From positions 1,054,001 through 1,118,000 of the forward strand of contig NZ_CP081495.1 of the NCBI RefSeq assembly GCF_025919725.1: a stretch of DNA of 64,000 bases, read 5' to 3'. Both the position numbers and the translations under genes were made by a program. The notes below the pieces were generated by a model that worked only from the letters and a program-made list of their open reading frames with translations, searched no databases and had not been told where the DNA came from. Origin of the DNA: Flavobacterium agricola (GTDB lineage Bacteria; Bacteroidota; Bacteroidia; Flavobacteriales; Flavobacteriaceae). Numbering within the stretch: position 1 is the stretch's first letter; every line of letters begins with the position of its first letter. Shown piece by piece: positions 44,745-54,200 of the stretch.

Positions 44745-45839
44745 ATGATCCAAAAAAATATAAAAAGTATCTTTTTTGTAGCACTTGCTGCTACAGCATT
44801 TTCTTGTTCAAGCAAAAATGAAAACCAAACAACTGAACAGAAAGAATACCCTGTAATTTCAATAGTTCAACAAGATACTATTGTTAGCAATCAGTTCGTT
44901 GCTGATATTCAAGCTAAAAAAAACGTAGAAATTAACAACCGTGTTCCTGGTTTTTTAGAGCACATTTATGTTAATGAAGGACAATTTGTAAAAAAAGGGC
45001 AAAAGTTATTTAAAATTAACGATGCCGAGTTACAAATGGTTCTATTAAAAGCTAATGCAACCTTTCAACAAGCTGAAGCTGATGTTCGCATTGCCAAAGT
45101 TGAAGTGAATCAGTTACAAATCTTATTTGATAAAAATGTTGTAGCTGACAATGAATTAGAAATGGCAAAAGCAAAACTAGCAGCTGCACAGGCAAGGTTA
45201 GCACATGCTGATGCGGCACGTAAAGCTGTTTTACAAAAAATTGGTTTCACTAATATTGTTTCTCCTTTTGACGGAGTAATTGACCGTATTCCTTACAAAG
45301 AAGGAAGTGTAGTAGCAGAAGGAACTTTGTTAACTACAATTTCTAACTTAAGTGAAGTTTACGCATATTTTTCAATTCCAGAAAACTTATATTTCGAATT
45401 GATGTCGAATAACAAAATGGGTGCACATCAAAAAATTGAACTTGTTTTACCAAACGGCGCAGTATATAACCACGATGGTACCCTACAAACAGCAGAAGGA
45501 GAAATTGACAATACAACAGGTGCAATTCAATATAAAGTTGCGTTTCCTAACCCAGATAGCTTTATTAAACACGGTACTTCGGGTAGATTAATTATTTCTG
45601 ACAAACAGGAAAATGCTATTTTAATTCCACAAAAATCTACATTCTCAATTCAAGACAAAACGTATGTTTTTGTTGTAGATAAAGAGAATAAAGTTAAAAT
45701 GACACCTATTACCATTGGTGCAACCCTTTCGGATGCTTATATCATTACCGATGGAATCAAACCAAACGATGTAGTTATTTACGAAGGAACTCAATCTTTA
45801 CGTGACGGTGATGTAATCGCTACTAGATCAATAAAATAA
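44745..45839 (+). CDS. RND efflux periplasmic adaptor (second system)
   Basis: A 364-residue lipoprotein adaptor, paralogue of the one at 35.9 kb. Signal MIQKNIKSIFFVALAATAFSCSSK has the lipobox AFSC with Cys 21. The half-lipoyl pair is KKNVEINNRVPGFLEHIYVNEGQFVKKGQKLFKIN and NIVSPFDGVIDRIPYKEGSVVAEGTLLT with a coiled coil between them (about 95-150), then the beta-barrel (LPNGAVYNHDGTLQTAEGEIDNTTGAIQYKVAFPNP) and membrane-proximal end. It is followed by its pump after 29 bases. Confidence 0.93.
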   Translation: MIQKNIKSIFFVALAATAFSCSSKNENQTTEQKEYPVISIVQQDTIVSNQFVADIQAKKNVEINNRVPGFLEHIYVNEGQFVKKGQKLFKINDAELQMVLLKANATFQQAEADVRIAKVEVNQLQILFDKNVVADNELEMAKAKLAAAQARLAHADAARKAVLQKIGFTNIVSPFDGVIDRIPYKEGSVVAEGTLLTTISNLSEVYAYFSIPENLYFELMSNNKMGAHQKIELVLPNGAVYNHDGTLQTAEGEIDNTTGAIQYKVAFPNPDSFIKHGTSGRLIISDKQENAILIPQKSTFSIQDKTYVFVVDKENKVKMTPITIGATLSDAYIITDGIKPNDVVIYEGTQSLRDGDVIATRSIK

Positions 45840-45868
45840 ATATAAAAACTCCAAATTAAAATTTTCTC

Positions 45869-48800
45869 ATGGTAGAAATGTTTATTCGACGAAAAGTACT
45901 TTCGCTCGTAATCTCAATATTTTTTGTGCTTTTGGGGCTTTTAGCTATTTTTAATCTCCCAATTACACAATTCCCAGATATTGTACCACCTTCTGTATTG
46001 GTACAAGCTAAATATACAGGTGCAAATGCCGAAGTTTCGACCGATGCAGTTGCATTACCTTTAGAACGTGCTATTAACGGTGTTCCTGGTATGACATACA
46101 TGTCAACAGTAACTTCTAATGATGGAGTAACCTTAATTCAGGTTTTCTTTGAAGTAGGTACCGATCCAGACGTAGCAGCCATTAACGTACAAAACCGTGT
46201 AACCACCGTATTAGACGAATTACCGGAAGAAGTTATTCGTGCCGGGGTTACGGCAGAAAAAGAGGTAAACAGTATGTTAATGTACTTGAATATTACAAGT
46301 ACGAACGAAGATCAGGACGAACAGTTTATTTTTAACTTTACAGATATCAACATTTTACAAGAATTAAAACGTATTGATGGTGTAGGTCGTGCTGAAATTA
46401 TGGGGCAAAAAGAATATTCTATGCGCGTGTGGTTAGATCCTTATAAAATGGGAGCTTACAACGTATCTGCAGACGAAGTTGTTCAGGCCTTACAAAAACA
46501 AAACATTGCTGCTGCACCAGGTAAAGTTGGTGAATCATCAGGAAAAACATCAAGCCAATTACAATATGTGATTAAATATTCGGGTAAGTTTTTTGAACCT
46601 CAACAATACGAAGAAATTCCGATTAAAGCAGATGTTGATGGAACAATCTTAAAACTAAAAGATATTGCTAAAATCGAATTTGGCGCAATGAGCTACGGAA
46701 TGGTTTCTAAAACAGACGGACGCCCATCAGCATCAATCATGATGAAGCAAAGACCAGGTTCTAACGCATCTGACGTAATTGCTGCTGTTAAAGATAAAAT
46801 GGCTGAATTGAAAGAAACATCTTTCCCTCCAGGCGTGGAATATAGCTTAGCTTATGACGTTTCTCGTTTCTTAGAAGCATCTATTTCTGCAGTATTAGTA
46901 ACTTTAATAGAAGCGTTTATTTTAGTTGCTATTGTAGTATTTTTATTCTTACAAGATTGGCGCTCAACATTAATTCCTATTTTAGCGGTACCCGTATCGT
47001 TAATCGGAGCATTTTTCTTTATGCAAATGTTTGGGTTCTCAATCAACTTATTAACCCTTTTCGCTATGGTACTAGCCATTGGAATTGTGGTCGACGACGC
47101 CATTGTTGTGGTTGAGGCCGTCCACGTTAAAATGGCCGAAGGTTTAAATGCTTTACAAGCAACATTGGCAGCAGCTAAAGAAATTGCCGGTGCAATTTTA
47201 GCCATAACCATTGTAATGGCAGCGGTATTTATTCCGGTAGCATTCTTAGATGGACCAGTTGGTGTATTTTATCGCCAATTCTCTTTAACGCTGGCTTTCA
47301 GTATCATGATTTCAGGTATTAACGCATTAACGTTAACCCCTGCCCTATGTGCTATTATTTTAAAACCGCACGAACACAAAGAAAATGACAAAAAGAATTT
47401 CTTAGACCGTTTCTTTGAACGTTTTAATAGTGGTTTTGATAAGCTTACAAACAAATACACTGCATTCCTATCTAAATTTTCAACAAAAAAATCTTTCACA
47501 ATTGGTGTTTTAGTATTGTTTGTTGGTTTAGCTACCATTGCTTCAAAAATTCTTCCAACCGGATTTATTCCGTTAGAAGACCAAGGAATGGTTTATGTAA
47601 ACGTAACAACACCACAAGGAGCTACTGTTGAAAGAACCGAAAAAGTTTTAGATGAAATTACGAAAATAACCGATTCTATTGATGCGGTAGAAAGTATTAC
47701 AACTTTAGCAGGTTACAGCATTGTAACAGAAATTGCTGGTGCATCATACGGTATGGGAATGATTAACATGAAAGATTTTGGGGAACGCGATATAAGCGTG
47801 AACGATTTAATTAAAATCTTAAATGAAAAATCAAAAAATATTTCTGACGCTCAAATTGAATATTTTGCTCCACCAACAGTACCTGGTTTTGGTAACACCA
47901 GTGGATATGAATTACGTTTATTAGACCGTACTAAAGGAAGTATTACTAATACCGACCGAGTAAATAAAGAATTTATTCAGGCTTTAAATGAAGCGCCAGA
48001 ATTACAAAACAACTTTTCATCTTTTGATGCAACGTATCCGCAATATTTAATACATATTGATTACGATATGGCTGCGAAAAAAGGAATTTCTGTTGATAAT
48101 GCCATGTCAACCTTACAAACCATGTTAGGTTCTTACTACGCAACAAACTTTATTCGTTTCTCGCAAATGTATAAAGTTATGGTACAAGCAGGTCCTGAGT
48201 TCAGAGAAAATCCAGAAAGCTTACTAAACTTTTATTTAAAAAATGACAAAGGTGAAATGGTACCTTTATCAACTTTTGCAAGTTTAGAACGTGTTTATGG
48301 ACCTGAGGTTTTAACGCGTTACAACATGTATATGTCAGCCATGATTAATGGTGAACCGGCAGAAGGTTACAGTTCGGGTGAAGCTATTGCTGCTATTGAG
48401 CGAGTAGCTGCCGAAAAATTACCTCGCGGATTTAGTATAGAATGGTCAGGAATGACACGTGAAGAAATTTTATCAGGTAACCAAACCGTTTATATTTTCG
48501 GGTTAGTATTGGTATTTGTTTACTTATTATTAGCAGTACAATACGAAAGTTTTATTTTACCAATTCCGGTATTATTACCATTACCAATTGGAGTATTTGG
48601 TGCTTATTTATCTTTATTATTGGCTGGGTTAGACAACAACATTTACGCACAAGTTGCCATGGTTATGCTCGTTGGGTTGCTCTCTAAAAACGCCATTTTG
48701 ATTGTAGAATTTGCTTTAGCAAGACAAAAAGAAGGTTTAGATATTGTTTCTGCTGCGATTGAAGGAGCACGCGAACGTTTACGTCCGATTTTAATGACAT

Positions 48801-48991
48801 CCTTTGCTTTCATTGCCGGATTAATTCCGTTATGTATGGCAACAGGTGCAGGCGCTGTTGGTAACCGTTCCATCGGTGTTGCGGCAGCAGGTGGAATGTT
48901 AATCGGAACATTATTTGGATTGATTATAATTCCAGGATTATATATCATTTTTGCTAAACTTGAAAATAAAAAATACAATGAAACAAACTAG
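45869..48991 (+). CDS. RND multidrug efflux pump, AcrB-type (second system)
   Basis: An intact 1040-residue inner membrane exporter: 12 membrane helices and two large periplasmic porter loops. Diagnostic parts are the N-terminal FIRRKVLSLVISIFFVLLGL, PVSLIGAFFFMQMFGFSINLLTLFAMVLAIGIVVDDAIVVVEAVHVKM with the proton-relay pair Asp 409-Asp 410, GVFYRQFSLTLAFSIMISGINALTLTPAL, and the C-terminal MTSFAFIAGLIPLCMATGAGAVGNRSIGVAAAGGMLIG. It belongs to the hydrophobe/amphiphile efflux group. It overlaps the next gene by 14 bases. It shares a nearly identical DNA patch with the first pump around this Asp pair. Confidence 0.96.
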   Translation: MVEMFIRRKVLSLVISIFFVLLGLLAIFNLPITQFPDIVPPSVLVQAKYTGANAEVSTDAVALPLERAINGVPGMTYMSTVTSNDGVTLIQVFFEVGTDPDVAAINVQNRVTTVLDELPEEVIRAGVTAEKEVNSMLMYLNITSTNEDQDEQFIFNFTDINILQELKRIDGVGRAEIMGQKEYSMRVWLDPYKMGAYNVSADEVVQALQKQNIAAAPGKVGESSGKTSSQLQYVIKYSGKFFEPQQYEEIPIKADVDGTILKLKDIAKIEFGAMSYGMVSKTDGRPSASIMMKQRPGSNASDVIAAVKDKMAELKETSFPPGVEYSLAYDVSRFLEASISAVLVTLIEAFILVAIVVFLFLQDWRSTLIPILAVPVSLIGAFFFMQMFGFSINLLTLFAMVLAIGIVVDDAIVVVEAVHVKMAEGLNALQATLAAAKEIAGAILAITIVMAAVFIPVAFLDGPVGVFYRQFSLTLAFSIMISGINALTLTPALCAIILKPHEHKENDKKNFLDRFFERFNSGFDKLTNKYTAFLSKFSTKKSFTIGVLVLFVGLATIASKILPTGFIPLEDQGMVYVNVTTPQGATVERTEKVLDEITKITDSIDAVESITTLAGYSIVTEIAGASYGMGMINMKDFGERDISVNDLIKILNEKSKNISDAQIEYFAPPTVPGFGNTSGYELRLLDRTKGSITNTDRVNKEFIQALNEAPELQNNFSSFDATYPQYLIHIDYDMAAKKGISVDNAMSTLQTMLGSYYATNFIRFSQMYKVMVQAGPEFRENPESLLNFYLKNDKGEMVPLSTFASLERVYGPEVLTRYNMYMSAMINGEPAEGYSSGEAIAAIERVAAEKLPRGFSIEWSGMTREEILSGNQTVYIFGLVLVFVYLLLAVQYESFILPIPVLLPLPIGVFGAYLSLLLAGLDNNIYAQVAMVMLVGLLSKNAILIVEFALARQKEGLDIVSAAIEGARERLRPILMTSFAFIAGLIPLCMATGAGAVGNRSIGVAAAGGMLIGTLFGLIIIPGLYIIFAKLENKKYNETN

Positions 48992-50426
48992 TTCTAAATT
49001 ATTTTATATCGGATTAATTGCTACTACCATTGTTTCGTGTTCAGCGCCCAATGTGGCAAACAAACAACAGTTAAAAGCAGTACCTACAACCGTAGATAAT
49101 GATACAATTCAGGGTGAAAATGTTTTCGAAAGCTTATCACTTAAAAGCTATTTTGAAGATCCACATTTAGTTAATTTATTTAACAAAGCTGTTGTAGCAA
49201 ATCCTGATTATCAAATTACACAACAACGCATTCAAATAGCGAATGCGTTTTTAACCAAAGCCAAGTTATCTAATTTACCATCGTTAGAAATCGGTGCATC
49301 GGCTTCTGGAACACATTACGGTAAATATACCATGGATGGCGTGGGTAATTATGATACCAACTTGTCTCAAAACATTACTGAGCAACAAAAAATCAATCGT
49401 GATTTTACTCCAAATTATTGGTTAGGAGCACAAACATCTTGGGAAATTTTTGCTTGGGGAAAAGTTAGAAATCAGAAATTAGCGGCAAAAAAACGTTATT
49501 TTGCAACTACTGAAGGTATTAAACTAACACAGACTTTAATTTTTACAAATATTGCTAACTTATATTACCAATTGGTAGCGTTAGATAAAAAATTAAATAT
49601 TTACGAAGAAAACTATAAAATTCAAGAACGTGCGCACGAAATTATTACGGCACAACGTGTTGCAGGTAAAGCAAACGAATTGGCAGTACAGCAATTTAAC
49701 GCACAAGGGAATAATTTATTAGCTGAGATTGAACGCATCCGTATTGAGGTAATTTCTGTTGAAAAAGCATTATCATCTTTAATTGGTGAATACAACGGTA
49801 CGATTGAGCGCGGAACTAAGTTATCTACAAATTATTTAGAAATATTGAATCAAAACATTCCTGCTGAAACGGTTATTCATAACCGACCAGATGTAGCAGA
49901 AAGTTTTTATAACTTTGAAGCTTCGCAGGCAGATTCTAAAGCAGCTCGTGCAGCCTTTTTTCCTAAAATAGAAATTAGCGCATCAATCGGTCAAAACTCG
50001 TTTAATACCGAAACGTTTTTTAAACCAGCATCGTTAGCTACCAATTTGTTAGGAAACTTAATGATGCCAGTATTTAATAAAGGACAAATTAGATACCAAT
50101 TTAAAGTTGCCAAAGCCGATCAGGAAATTGCATTTTTAAACTACCAAAAAAGCGTTACAAATGCGTATAACGAACTTTCTGAATTGCTAAAGCACATTGA
50201 AATTTATGACAAGGTTTTAAATCTGAAAAAAGAAGAAGTTACGTATTTACAACGTGCAGTTGGTGTAGCTAATGATTTGTATTTAACCGGATATGCAAAT
50301 TATTTAGAAATTATTAATTCGCAAAAAAATCAACTTCAATCTCAATTAGATTTGGTTGAAATTCAATTAAAAAATACACAAACAAACATTTTACTGTTTA
50401 AAGCTTTAGGCGGATCAGTTAATTAA
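48978..50426 (+). CDS. Outer membrane efflux channel, OprM-type lipoprotein (second system)
   Basis: A 482-residue channel subunit. The ATG at 48978 overlaps the pump stop by 14 bases and gives the lipoprotein signal MKQTSSKLFYIGLIATTIVSCSAPN with Cys 21; a longer start at 48951 lies inside the pump gene and hides this. The mature protein has the OEP helices NPDYQITQQRIQIANAFLTKAKLSNLPSLEIGASASG and AARAAFFPKIEISASIGQNSF, and ends NTQTNILLFKALGGS. A hairpin terminator follows. Confidence 0.91.
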   Translation: MKQTSSKLFYIGLIATTIVSCSAPNVANKQQLKAVPTTVDNDTIQGENVFESLSLKSYFEDPHLVNLFNKAVVANPDYQITQQRIQIANAFLTKAKLSNLPSLEIGASASGTHYGKYTMDGVGNYDTNLSQNITEQQKINRDFTPNYWLGAQTSWEIFAWGKVRNQKLAAKKRYFATTEGIKLTQTLIFTNIANLYYQLVALDKKLNIYEENYKIQERAHEIITAQRVAGKANELAVQQFNAQGNNLLAEIERIRIEVISVEKALSSLIGEYNGTIERGTKLSTNYLEILNQNIPAETVIHNRPDVAESFYNFEASQADSKAARAAFFPKIEISASIGQNSFNTETFFKPASLATNLLGNLMMPVFNKGQIRYQFKVAKADQEIAFLNYQKSVTNAYNELSELLKHIEIYDKVLNLKKEEVTYLQRAVGVANDLYLTGYANYLEIINSQKNQLQSQLDLVEIQLKNTQTNILLFKALGGSVN

Positions 50427-50427
50427 T

Positions 50428-50464
50428 AAAAAACTCCATGACAAAGTCATGGAGTTTTTTTTGT
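50428..50464 (+). terminator. Terminator after the second RND operon
   Basis: Stem AAAAACTCCATGAC / GTCATGGAGTTTTT with a 3-base loop, followed by T. Confidence 0.9.
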
Positions 50465-50599
50465 TTTTATATTATAAATTTTATTATTTGGAATATAAAT
50501 CAAATCCTTTTTTACAAGGAAGATTAATTATCATCTAATATTGTTAATTTAAGTACGCGAATGTATAGAAAGAAATATGAAGCGTTTTTCTTTTATAAA

Positions 50600-50636
50600 A
50601 AAAACTCCTTGAGAAATAAATTCTCAAGGAGTTTTT
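50600..50636 (-). terminator. Terminator of the giant-protein operon
   Basis: A perfect 16-base stem (AAAAACTCCTTGAGAA / TTCTCAAGGAGTTTTT) with a 5-base loop just past the stop at 50641; T run on the minus strand. Confidence 0.92.
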
Positions 50637-50640
50637 AATT

Positions 50641-51189
50641 TTATTTCCAATGGCTCCAAACTACACCATCAAAAATTGCTATCATTTTGTTATCTGTATC
50701 GTAACAAATAGTTCCGGCAACGGGCTTTTCCATTGTTTTATGCGGACTAGCAACTTTAGGTAAAACCAAAGCTTTTGTTTCGGATTCTAAAACTACAACA
50801 CCAGGTGCTGTTGAGGATTGATCGCCCAAAATTATTTTGTTTGCAGGATTTTCAACACCGTCCATAAACAAAGCTGGTGTGGTTGCTACAACCCCTTGAA
50901 CCAAAACCTCATCAAAAGAACCTTCGTCTGTTAAAGATAACCATTGACCGCCAACTAATACTTTTACCTTTTTATCTTGACGATCTACTAAAAGTGAACC
51001 ATCTACGTAATTTACAGAGGCTGCATCAATGTTAGCAATTGGTAAAACAATTCCTTTTAAGTTGTCCCCCTGTTTATCATCAAAATCTAAGATAACGCTT
51101 TCGTTGGTAACCAATTTTCCTATTCCTATTTGGGCAGAAGCACTTAGGTAGGAAAATATACTTATTAATACTATTAGTGAATATTTCAT
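50641..51189 (-). CDS. Small secreted protein paired with the giant protein, unknown function
   Basis: A 182-residue exported protein with signal peptide MKYSLIVLISIFSYLSASAQ. It contains GIGKLVTNESVILDFDDKQG, KGIVLPIANIDAAS, and ends with GTICYDTDNKMIAIFDGVVWSHWK. That C-terminal pattern recurs at the end of the preceding 2326-residue protein (GMVIYNTNENCLSLFNGTTWVC), so both share a terminal module. It is encoded 12 bases after the giant gene and before the operon terminator, so the two are cotranscribed. The function is unknown; a surface partner or tip component is a guess. Confidence 0.78.
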   Translation of the reverse strand: MKYSLIVLISIFSYLSASAQIGIGKLVTNESVILDFDDKQGDNLKGIVLPIANIDAASVNYVDGSLLVDRQDKKVKVLVGGQWLSLTDEGSFDEVLVQGVVATTPALFMDGVENPANKIILGDQSSTAPGVVVLESETKALVLPKVASPHKTMEKPVAGTICYDTDNKMIAIFDGVVWSHWK

Positions 51190-51201
51190 AATTCTATTTT
51201 T

Positions 51202-54200
51202 TTAAAGGGCACAATCTCGTTGTATACAAACCCATGTTGTACCATTAAATAAACTTAAACAATTTTCATTTGTATTATAAATCACCATTCCTTCTATTGG
51301 ATTTGCAATTTTATCAGGAGTAGTTCTTGTAAGTACAAAGGCATTTTTAGTTGAGTTTATTACCAAGTATCCGTTTGGAACACTTGTTGGCCAGTTATTA
51401 AATTCTTGTATTCCGTTTACAGGCAATAAACTTATCCCTACTGATGATGGTTTAAAAACATTTCCTGTTGGAGTCATAGGTGGTTTTGTACAATATGTAC
51501 AATATGGTAAAATTAATTCACCAGATTGTGACAGGTTTGCTATACAAATATCATCACTATCAATAAATACATCATAAGCAATAATTTGATCAGTAGGATC
51601 GGTAGTTAATGCATCAATATCAAAATCTGCTTTACTTGCCGATGCCTTTATTTTAAACTTAATTGTACTTACTCCAGCTGGTATTACTAAGCCTTCATAA
51701 CTTAACAACTCATCAGTCAATGCTGTATTTAATGTTATTCCGGTAGCAGAAATTGAACCAGGTACTAAACTAAACCCTTCCTGATCAAAATCAAAACCTA
51801 TTAAAGTATTTGTTAATGCAAATGCGTTTTTGTTGTTTAGCGTTAACGTAAACTCTAATGTTTGGTCTAAATTAAAACAGCTTGAATCTGCTCTTAAAGT
51901 TGTATCTAAACCTTCTGGTCTTGCAGAATTACTTGTTGCTACGGTAACCGTTTCTGGTAACCCTGTAAATCTGTCTGTACTTGGCAATGTTTCTGGGCCA
52001 TTTGCAATACGATCATAAGTAATGCTTGATGTATTAATATAATTGCCAGCTGTTGCCGTATCTTCAAATTTTGCTGTTAATCTAAATACAAAAGATTGTG
52101 CGCCACCAGGAACCTGAATGTTTTGCAAATCAACTTTGCCTCCATTAAATAAAATATCATTTTCGCTTATAGCATCTGAATCAATAATTAATGAATTTGG
52201 ATCCCAATACATACCTGCAGGAAGCTGGTCTGAAAAGTTTACCGGCTTAATACCACAATTTGTATTAATGATTTGGAAAACATAACTAACATCTTCACAC
52301 AACTCTAATTCTTGAGTACCTTGTTTTGTAAAAATTAACCCTTCATCATTTGGCTCTGGTAATGGAGCAACTTTAACACAAGTAAGTTCCATTGGGCCAA
52401 TACCAATACGTTTAGTGTAATTATTTGTTGGGCCATCAACTGCATAAGTAATTTCAATACGTTCAACTGGCTGATCAAAATGAATCAACATACGTCCTCT
52501 TTGATTGGTATACCCCACTCCACCAGAATAACGTTCTCCTCTCGCTTTTGCTTTACCATGAGCTTGAGTTGCGTTTGATGTACTACTACTATAACTACTT
52601 CTATCAGGGAATCTACCATAAACATAAGATACTTTAGGTGTTATTGCCCCAGTACCACAATAGCCTTTTACAATAACGTCGTCTAAATTGTAAGCACCCG
52701 TTCTGTCAATATTAAAAATTTCGAAAGTTGTTGATGCAGAAATAGGTTCGTTAGTTGCATTGGTAAAATTAATATTGGTTGTTACAGCTGCAATTCCACC
52801 TCTATCAAGGCGTAAAGTATTTGAAGATCCGGTACGTGGATATCTGTTACGTAAAACATTAGATGCATCTGTAACATTAACATTTACCATGAAATCATCT
52901 CCTAAATCAATCGATCTACTTTTTTCTCCTGGGGTTGGCCAATTTACACGTCTAAAATCAAGTTTTTTAGTACCAGTAAATTCACAACTTTCACAAATAC
53001 CTGGTATATTTTTTGCGGCAAATGTAAAATAGGTGTACTTATCAGTAAATGTATATGTAAATTGATGTTCTCCATTTACAAAACTTCCTGGAATAATTTG
53101 ATCCCACTGATTACTTTGTAATTTATCAGGTGTATCAGCAACTAATAAAAATACTTCAAAACCATCGCCTTGATATAAAAAGTCAGCACCACCTGCTCTA
53201 AGAGTAACTTTTTGGGTTGGTAAGTTTGTTTTTTCCACCATCCATACTCTTTCAATTTTACTACTAATTTCACCACATATTGTTTGATCATTAGGATCAT
53301 AATTTATTGATTCATTTAGAGGCTTGTTATTATTACCCCAAAATAAAGCACTAAAATCATTTGTTAAAGCCGATTGATTATCATTACAAACTTGATCACC
53401 AGCAAACATGGTTACAATTGATTCTTTATCTGTAGAACGAGCTATATTAATATGTAACCCAGCATTATCATCACGTATTAAACCTGCCACATTATGATGG
53501 AAAGGTACATTTTTAGCATCGGTTCCATTCCATACAATCCTACCGTCAGAAAGTTTATAGTCGAAATTATCTGTTCCATTAACGTTCTTAAGAGTAATTG
53601 CATACTTTGATCCAACATAAGAACGTATAGCCTCTTGTTCTGCACTGGTTAATGTACGGTCAAAGAAAAACACTTCACTTAATAAACCTTTAAAAGATGC
53701 ATCATTAATACTTGCTCCTCCGATGGTTCCACCACTAGCTAATCTAAATCCGGTACCAAAGTTAAATCCTCCATCTGCAACATCTGAAGTTTGCCCAAAA
53801 TCGTGAGTTGCAGTACCTCGAATTGTTCTGGTACCACTTTTTGTATTAATCATTTGAAAAGCAGTTGCCCCTCTTTCAAATCCAGGTGTATCTCCATTAA
53901 CATTAGTTTCTCCTGCTCCATCATTACGCAATCTTCCTGCGCCGTTAGGTGGGTAAAAGCCCATAGCTGGATAACGAGTAATAGCAGAGTTTGGAACAAC
54001 ACCACCAAAACCGTGCGTATAATACCTTGTACCACCAGATTCGTATGAATTGTAAACGGTAAAAGTAGTAAACTCATCAGGAGTATTTACTGCCATTGGT
54101 GCGGGATTACGCAAATCTCCATAAATTGCTAAATACGATGATTGAGAAAACTCAACAGCTGGTCTAAAGTTCATTAACGGGCTACAATCAATGTATTGAG

